A stretch of 64,000 nt of DNA, from positions 1 through 64,000 of the forward strand of contig DALYJJ010000005.1 of NCBI GenBank assembly GCA_031969915.1. Direction: 5' to 3'. Under the pieces are notes generated by a model that ran no database searches, was not told the DNA's origin, and saw only the letters and a list, made by a program, of their open reading frames with translations. This document shows positions 58,916-64,000 of this stretch, piece after piece (position 1 is the first letter of the stretch; each line of letters starts with the position of its first letter). The translations under genes were made by a program, and so were the position numbers. Source of the DNA: DALYJJ01 sp031969915 (GTDB lineage: Bacteria; Acidobacteriota; Terriglobia; Bryobacterales; Bryobacteraceae).

Positions 58916-61240
58916 ATGACCGGAGCGAAATCGATCGCCCTTTCGGTGTGGATCGCGGCAGCGGCGGCGGCTCAGCCCGTCTCGCTGCTTCCCGACGACG
59001 TGATCGGGGCCTTCCAGCAGAGCGGCCCGTCGCTGCAGGTGAGCGTGGTGGACGTGCAAGGCCAGTCCTTCACGCGCGCCTGGCGCCTCCGGACACCGGA
59101 CGCCAACGCCAACCGCAACGCATGGGACATCCGGATCATCGCCGACGGCGTTCGCGACGTCGCGCAGGACGACACCCTCGTCGCCACCTTCTGGGCCCGC
59201 ACCATCGAGTCCCCGCCCAACGGCCAGGCGTTCTCCCGCTTCGTCTTTGAGCAGAACGGTTTCCCGTACACCAAGTCCGCGGAACACACCTTCATTCCAT
59301 CCGCGGACTGGCGGCGCTACCAGTTCGCCTTCTCCTCCAGGGAGAAGTACGGCCCGCGAGGCTATAGCATGCACTTCTGGGTGACCTTCGGTCCCCAGAC
59401 CATTGAGATCGGGGGCCTCACCGTCATGAACCACGGCCGCACCCCGATTCGCGACCTCGGTCTGGACGTCTGGCCCTACGAAGGTGCCGCGGCCGATGCC
59501 CCCTGGCGCGCCGCGGCGGCCGAGCGCATCGAGCGCATCCGCAAGGGCGACATCGTCGTCCAGGTGCGCGACGAGAACGGCCGCGCGCTGCCCGGCGCCA
59601 CCGTGCGCGCGCGCATGAAGAGGCACGCGTTCCCCTGGGGCAGCGCCATCGACGGCGGTTTCCTCCTGAGCGATTCGAAGTACCAGGAGATGACCGTCCG
59701 CCTCTTCAATCACGCGGTGCTTGAGAACGATCTGAAATGGCCGCAGTGGGAGGGCAACCGCCAGCGTGCGTTGAATGCCGTGCGATGGCTCAGCCAGCGT
59801 GGCATCACGGTCCGCGGGCACAACCTGGTGTGGCCGGGGAGCCAGTACCTGCCGCGCGACGTGCAGTCCATGCTCGCCGCGAATCCGCCGGACGCCGCCG
59901 CCCTGCGCCGTCGCGTGACCGATCACATCAACGAAATCCTCGCCGCCACCAAAGGCCAGCTCATCGACTGGGACGTCATCAATGAGGCGGTGGCGAACAA
60001 GGACATTCAACGCATCTTGGGTAATGAGGTAATGGCCGAGTGGTTCCGCCTCGCGCGAGCGGGCGATCCAGGCGCCAGGTTGTACATCAACGACTACAAC
60101 ATCCTGGCCGCGGGCGGCACGGATGCGCGCCAGCAGGATGCCTACTTCGAAGTCATTCGTTATCTCGATTCGCTGGGCGCTCCCGTGGACGGCATCGGTA
60201 TGCAGGGTCACTTCGGCGGGCAGCTCTCGGCGCCCCAGCGGATGCTCGACATCCTCGACCGTTTCGGTGCCCTGGGCAAGGAAATCAAGGTCACCGAGTT
60301 CGACCACGATACGTCCGACGAAGAGTTGCAGGCCCAGTTCACACGCGACTTTCTCACCGTCTGCTTCAGCCATCCCGCGGTGAAGGGCTTCCTCATGTGG
60401 GGTTTTTGGGAGGGCCGCCACTGGCTGCCCCGCGGCGCGATGTACCGTCGCGACTGGAGTCCCAAGCCGGCGGCGGCGGTGTGGGACGACATGATCTACA
60501 AGCAGTGGTGGACCGATGCAGGCGGCGCCACGGACGCTCAGGGCGCCTTCCGCACGCGCGGCTTCCTGGGCGACTATGAGATTGAAGTCACGGCGGGCGG
60601 GCGCACCATCACGCTGCCCCTGGCGGTCCTCAGCGCCACCGCGCCAAACACGATTACCGTCCCCGTGAACGCGCCGGCCATCACCGCGGTGGTGAACACC
60701 GCGAACTTCCGGCAGGGCCCCATCTCGCCGCGGCAACTCATCACCATCTGGGCGCTGAACCTCACCGATGCCCCCGGAACCAAGGTCTTCTTCGACGACC
60801 GCGAAGTGCCCGCCTATTTTCCCCTCGCGGACCGTGTTACGGCGGTGACGCCGGATACGCTGTCCGCCTCGCCGCGCGTGGTGATCGAACACCAGGGACG
60901 CCGGAGCGAACCGGTGACTCTCTCCACCGCGGCTGCGGCGCCCGGCGTCTTCACGCTCAACCAGGCGGGCAGCGGCACCGTGGTCAGCCAGCCCCCAGGC
61001 CCTTATCGCCGGGGGAACTCGCTTGCCTTCTGGTTCACCGGCGACGCGCGTGACACCAGCCTCGCCGTCACCGTGGGCGGCCGCGCGTGCGCGTTGGAGT
61101 TCCGCGGCGAGATCTTTCCGGGCGTCACGCAGGTGAACATCCGCATTCCCGATGACGCGCCGCTCGGCGCCGAGGTCCCCCTGGAAGTGCGAGTCGCGGG
61201 CGCCGTCAGCCAGCCGGGCATCTCCATCGCGATCCAGTAA
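58916..61240 (+). CDS. GH10 endo-1,4-beta-xylanase with N-terminal binding module and TIGR03437-like tail
   Basis: 774 residues with a signal peptide ending near AAAAAAQP. Residues 20-185 look like a beta-sandwich carbohydrate-binding module. The GH10 barrel (about 235-520) has DWDVINEAV with acid/base Glu357 and KVTEFDHD with nucleophile Glu461. The last 210 residues (PAITAVVNTANFRQGPISP, LITIWALNL, PGVTQVNIRIPDDAPLG) are a TIGR03437-like domain, an acidobacterial extracellular module. A secreted xylanase; its ancestral neighbour may have been the PepSY gene, as the repeats suggest. Confidence 0.9.
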   Translation: MTGAKSIALSVWIAAAAAAQPVSLLPDDVIGAFQQSGPSLQVSVVDVQGQSFTRAWRLRTPDANANRNAWDIRIIADGVRDVAQDDTLVATFWARTIESPPNGQAFSRFVFEQNGFPYTKSAEHTFIPSADWRRYQFAFSSREKYGPRGYSMHFWVTFGPQTIEIGGLTVMNHGRTPIRDLGLDVWPYEGAAADAPWRAAAAERIERIRKGDIVVQVRDENGRALPGATVRARMKRHAFPWGSAIDGGFLLSDSKYQEMTVRLFNHAVLENDLKWPQWEGNRQRALNAVRWLSQRGITVRGHNLVWPGSQYLPRDVQSMLAANPPDAAALRRRVTDHINEILAATKGQLIDWDVINEAVANKDIQRILGNEVMAEWFRLARAGDPGARLYINDYNILAAGGTDARQQDAYFEVIRYLDSLGAPVDGIGMQGHFGGQLSAPQRMLDILDRFGALGKEIKVTEFDHDTSDEELQAQFTRDFLTVCFSHPAVKGFLMWGFWEGRHWLPRGAMYRRDWSPKPAAAVWDDMIYKQWWTDAGGATDAQGAFRTRGFLGDYEIEVTAGGRTITLPLAVLSATAPNTITVPVNAPAITAVVNTANFRQGPISPRQLITIWALNLTDAPGTKVFFDDREVPAYFPLADRVTAVTPDTLSASPRVVIEHQGRRSEPVTLSTAAAAPGVFTLNQAGSGTVVSQPPGPYRRGNSLAFWFTGDARDTSLAVTVGGRACALEFRGEIFPGVTQVNIRIPDDAPLGAEVPLEVRVAGAVSQPGISIAIQ

Positions 61241-61248
61241 CCGGTTCT

Positions 61249-62940
61249 TCAGCGGAACTCGATCGCCACCAGTTCCCCGTTTTCGTTGTAATCCACCGTC
61301 ACGGCGGTGTCGTTCTGCGGGCCGCAGGGAAGCTCCCGGGGCGGCGCCGCGCCCCCGCCGCCCAAACGCACTCGCGCCGGCTCGCGCGCGGTCAGCAGCA
61401 GCTTCGCCCCGTCGCGCACCGTGAGGTGGAAGCGCAGCCCTTCGGAGGTGCACTCCACCAGCGTCAGCGCACCCTCGGCGCGCCGTTCCCCGCGGGCCGG
61501 CTCCCAACTTTCCGGCGTCACGATGCGCGGCGCCCGCCGCGGACCGCGCTTCTCCGGCGGCTGCCCGGACAGCGCCAGGGCGGCCTCGGCGAGCTTCCTC
61601 TGGTCTGGGTCGCGCGCCGTGTCGCGTGCCAGGGCCGCCGCCCGCAAGGCGTCTTCCCTCCGCCCCGCTTCGCGGTAACTCAAGGCCAGCGCGTGCCAGA
61701 AATACGACTGCCTGGGCAGCACCCGCGCCGCGCGCTCCAGGTGCACCAGCGCTTCCTCGTGCCGCCCCTCGTCCGCATAGCTCACGCCCAGAAGGAAACG
61801 CGCCTCCGGATGGTCCGCGTTGGCCGCCACCACGCGCTCCAGGCCCTTGCGGATCTCGGCGCGACCCGCCCGGTTCTCGCGAAGCAGCATCGTGTACTCG
61901 AACTGCACCCCGGCATCGTTCGGAGACTCCTCGGCCGCCTGCCGCAGCAACTGCAAAGCCGCTGCGCCCTCACCCTGGCGGAGCGCCCACATGCCGCGCA
62001 CGAAGGCCCAGTTCACGCCGGGCGCACGCTCCCGCGCCAGTTCTTCCAACAGTGCCACGCTCTCGCGATCGCGGCCCAGCAATAGATGCAGCTCGGCGAT
62101 CATCCATCCCGCTGCTCCGCGCGGCATGGTTTCTGCCGGACGCTCGGCCACCGCGGCCGGCGCCTCGACGGCGAAACTCAGCACCTCGGGCGTCGTCGCC
62201 AGCCGCACCCGCAACTCCCGAAGAGCGCCCTCCAGGTCCTGTCCGAACGCGCCCCGAAACGCCGCCCCCTGCGCGATGCCCCCTTCCAGCTCTTGCCAGA
62301 ACTCGTCGAACCGCTCGCGCCACGGCGCGGAGAGTTTTAGCATCCGTACCAGCGCCCAGCTCTGCGCGTAGTAAAGGCCGATGTTCTCCGGCTCGCTCCC
62401 GCGCTCCCATCGCATCAGGCGGTCCGCGCTCAGCCAGCGCTCCGTGTTGAGCTTCTGGAGGTGCGTTTCGATCGCGCCGCCGACGTAGCCCGTCGTTCCC
62501 GTGCGCCGGTAGGTGGAGTAGAACTCAGCCAGTCCCTCCTCCAGCCACGTGGGAATCCGCGACGAAGAGTGCTGCAGCAAGGCGTGCGCGTACTCGTGAC
62601 GCAATGAGCGGGCCAACTCCCGCGATTGCGCGTGGCTCACGATGAAGTCCCGCTCCGGTCCGGACTGATAAAAGGCCGCCGCCGAGGTGGCGGGACGGAC
62701 ACGCGCGTACTCGCCTTCGGTGCCAAACACCACCACGCGTACCGGCAGAGGCCGCGTCCATTGCCGCGGAAACGCTGCGCGCATTTCCTCCAGGCCTTCC
62801 AGGACGCGGCGCGCCGTCTTCTCGCCTGCGTTCGTGCATACTTCGAAGCGCGGCGTCCCCACGCGTACCCAATCGGCCATCGCCCCTGCCGCAAGTGCGG
62901 GGAACAGTGCCAGCATCATCCATGGGCCGCGCCCGTTCAC
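61249..62940 (-). CDS. Peptidase MA-like metalloprotease with TPR repeats
   Basis: 563 residues from GTG 62940, with AGGAG about nine bases upstream. A signal peptide (MMLALFPALAAGAMA) precedes a gluzincin-type domain with HEYAH at 115-119 and WLEEGLAEF (probable third ligand Glu135). Residues about 290-460 are tetratricopeptide repeats (EARFLLGVSYADEGRHEEAL). The C-terminal part (LPCGPQNDTAVTVDYNE) is beta-rich. Likely a periplasmic protease or scaffolding protein; no substrate is evident. It converges with the xylanase and is divergent from the GAF-ANTAR gene. Confidence 0.82.
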   Translation of the reverse strand: MNGRGPWMMLALFPALAAGAMADWVRVGTPRFEVCTNAGEKTARRVLEGLEEMRAAFPRQWTRPLPVRVVVFGTEGEYARVRPATSAAAFYQSGPERDFIVSHAQSRELARSLRHEYAHALLQHSSSRIPTWLEEGLAEFYSTYRRTGTTGYVGGAIETHLQKLNTERWLSADRLMRWERGSEPENIGLYYAQSWALVRMLKLSAPWRERFDEFWQELEGGIAQGAAFRGAFGQDLEGALRELRVRLATTPEVLSFAVEAPAAVAERPAETMPRGAAGWMIAELHLLLGRDRESVALLEELARERAPGVNWAFVRGMWALRQGEGAAALQLLRQAAEESPNDAGVQFEYTMLLRENRAGRAEIRKGLERVVAANADHPEARFLLGVSYADEGRHEEALVHLERAARVLPRQSYFWHALALSYREAGRREDALRAAALARDTARDPDQRKLAEAALALSGQPPEKRGPRRAPRIVTPESWEPARGERRAEGALTLVECTSEGLRFHLTVRDGAKLLLTAREPARVRLGGGGAAPPRELPCGPQNDTAVTVDYNENGELVAIEFR

Positions 62941-63054
62941 ATCCTTATTCTCCTTCAAATTCCTTGGATTTCCGTCCTGCAATACGAACGTCACGATGGG
63001 TTCGATAGAAACTTTCGATTGGACCCTGTAGGCTCCCGCCCGATACGCTCAGGC

Positions 63055-63831
63055 ATGGCAGCGACGTTAACTACCATGGAGCCAGCATCCTCATATCAGG
63101 TCTCTTTATTGCATCGTGTGAGCGGAATTGTCAGTTCCGAGCTGTCGTTGGACGAGATGCTCGGAGAGGTCGTCGGCCTTACCGTACAGGTCACCGAGTG
63201 CGACGCGTGCCTGGTCTATCTCATTGAGCACGACACGCACGAGATCGTCTTGCGCGCCTCCCAGGTGCCGCACGCGGCTGAGCTGGGCACTTTGCGCATG
63301 AAGATGGGCGAGGGCGTCACCGGTTGGGTCGCCGAACATAAGTCGGTGGTCGCGCTTGCCTCCAACGCTTCGGCCGATCATCGCTTCAAACGCTTCCCCG
63401 GCCTGGTCGAAGATACCTACCAGGCGTTTCTGTCGGTTCCCCTGGTGAGCGGCGGCGAGATCATCGGTGTCATCAATTGTCATCATCGCGAACCGCACGT
63501 TCACACGCCGGAGGTGATCAGCCTGCTCACCTTCATCGGAGAGCAGATGGGCGGGGCGGTGGCGAAGTCGGAGTTGGCGCAGGAGAACGCGCGGCTGCTC
63601 GAAGAGACGCTCGAAATGAAGCGGCAGCTCGAGACGCGCAAACTGGTCGAACGCGCCAAGGGCATTCTCCAATACAAGTACAACCTCACCGAGGAAGAAG
63701 CGTACCTGCGGCTGCGGAACGAAAGCCGCCGGCTGCGGCGCCCGATGCGCGACCTGGCGGAGGCGATCATTCTCGCCGAAGACCTGAGCCGGAAATCGGA
63801 TAGCCGCGATCGCGAAAGCGATGGCGATTAG
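63055..63831 (+). CDS. GAF domain and ANTAR RNA-binding regulator
   Basis: 258 residues from ATG 63055; an ATG at 63076 is possible. Residues about 25-165 are a GAF domain (LDEMLGEVVGLTVQVTECDACLVY, GEGVTGWVAEHKSVV, AFLSVPLVSGGEIIGVINC), split here. A coiled-coil leads to the ANTAR domain (VERAKGILQYKYNLTEEEAY, RRPMRDLAEAI). ANTAR proteins bind paired RNA hexaloops and prevent termination upstream of target genes. The GAF domain suggests control by a small ligand. No ANTAR target hairpin was recognised nearby. Confidence 0.88.
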   Translation: MAATLTTMEPASSYQVSLLHRVSGIVSSELSLDEMLGEVVGLTVQVTECDACLVYLIEHDTHEIVLRASQVPHAAELGTLRMKMGEGVTGWVAEHKSVVALASNASADHRFKRFPGLVEDTYQAFLSVPLVSGGEIIGVINCHHREPHVHTPEVISLLTFIGEQMGGAVAKSELAQENARLLEETLEMKRQLETRKLVERAKGILQYKYNLTEEEAYLRLRNESRRLRRPMRDLAEAIILAEDLSRKSDSRDRESDGD

Positions 63832-63943
63832 CGCCCGCCGCTCACCGCCTTCACACTCTCGAAACCGCGCAGGCATGCACCCCGGCGCAAGTGTCTTCGG
63901 AGATAGCTCGACCGCAAGGTGACTGCCGCGCCATAATCTACCA

Positions 63944-64000
63944 ATGGCCCCGGCATTCACGGAAGCGGCTGCGGCGCGGCGCGGGCTGGCAGGCTTCCTG
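63944..64000 (+). CDS. Start of an unidentified gene, cut by the window end
   Basis: An ATG at 63944 opens a frame that runs to the window edge (MAPAFTEAAAARRGLAGFL). Nothing identifies it and no ribosome site is clear. The 112 bases between the GAF-ANTAR stop and this start show no other feature. Confidence 0.3.
   Translation, partial: MAPAFTEAAAARRGLAGFL

Noticed and set aside
58679..61507. A 942-codon open frame on the minus strand opposite the xylanase gene
   Set aside because: Its translation is rich in Arg, Gly, Ala and His with no domain, and it is the antisense shadow expected in high-GC coding DNA. The plus strand holds a clear GH10 enzyme.
1..64000. CRISPR arrays, tRNA or rRNA genes, insertion sequences
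   Set aside because: No regularly spaced repeats, cloverleaf-like segments, rRNA-like sequence or transposase were recognised by reading; a covariance-model search could still find a small RNA.

Overview
The window looks like chromosomal DNA of an acidobacterium, most likely a member of Bryobacterales/Solibacterales. This is inferred from the high GC content and several lineage-typical families: a PadR regulator paired with a large FtsX/MacB-type permease (the acidobacterial duplicated orphan permease type), an Oar-like TonB receptor with an N-terminal carboxypeptidase-regulatory-like domain, a thioredoxin fused to the soil-associated TIGR03435 domain, a xylanase with a TIGR03437-like tail, a membrane-anchored winged-helix regulator, and a subtilase ending in SVLWGS-type repeats. 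No rRNA, tRNA, CRISPR array, transposase, integrase or phage gene was recognised, and no gene-free stretch exceeds about 300 bases.

Layout. 1-1360: the 3' end of an M49-like peptidase and a small DUF1858-like protein. 1540-4460: a restriction-modification cassette (C5 methyltransferase, HNH nuclease, a putative second nuclease, Vsr repair nuclease). 4525-7827: cydB, cydA and truB on the minus strand. 7916-10396: an ABC exporter and a Spy/CpxP-like protein. 10393-14753: a tight minus-strand operon rimO-yacG-pgpA-beta-propeller-cinA; yacG is only 59 codons. 14836-20253: an HpcH aldolase, bshC, and a permease/padR pair flanked by two imperfect 50-bp direct repeats. 20350-23711: frataxin-like cyaY, hemW, threonine aldolase and an SDR. 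23763-25592: a subtilase behind a strong terminator. 25725-30995: an overlapping operon for a Dpp/Opp-type ABC transporter with a sigma-54 activator and a PilZ protein. 31170-34844: a Kef-type antiporter and an S9 peptidase. 34924-39241: an SDR-DUF2867 protein, an iron-sulfur photolyase and a convergent LOV-SpoIIE phosphatase, which together look like a light-response locus. 39365-45615: a thioredoxin/TIGR03435 protein, a PEP-CTERM protein, a peroxiredoxin and a CPBP-type membrane protease. 45576-48942: an enolase-superfamily enzyme, a sugar epimerase and two PepSY-type membrane proteins. 48955-58852: a cassette of a membrane regulator, two FAD oxidoreductases, a TonB receptor and a GH-A hydrolase, bounded by exact 35-bp direct repeats. 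58916-64000: a GH10 xylanase, a TPR metallopeptidase, a GAF-ANTAR regulator and the first codons of one more gene.

The most notable observation is the peroxiredoxin at 41784-42311. An in-frame TGA falls exactly at the peroxidatic cysteine of the PxxxTxxC motif, and a stem-loop suited to a bacterial SECIS follows at the right distance. This is best read as a periplasmic selenocysteine peroxiredoxin that simple gene calling would split in two. The second is the 9.9-kb polysaccharide/TonB cassette between perfect direct repeats, one of which is the 3' end of a PepSY-type gene; it looks like an insertion, although no recombinase is present.
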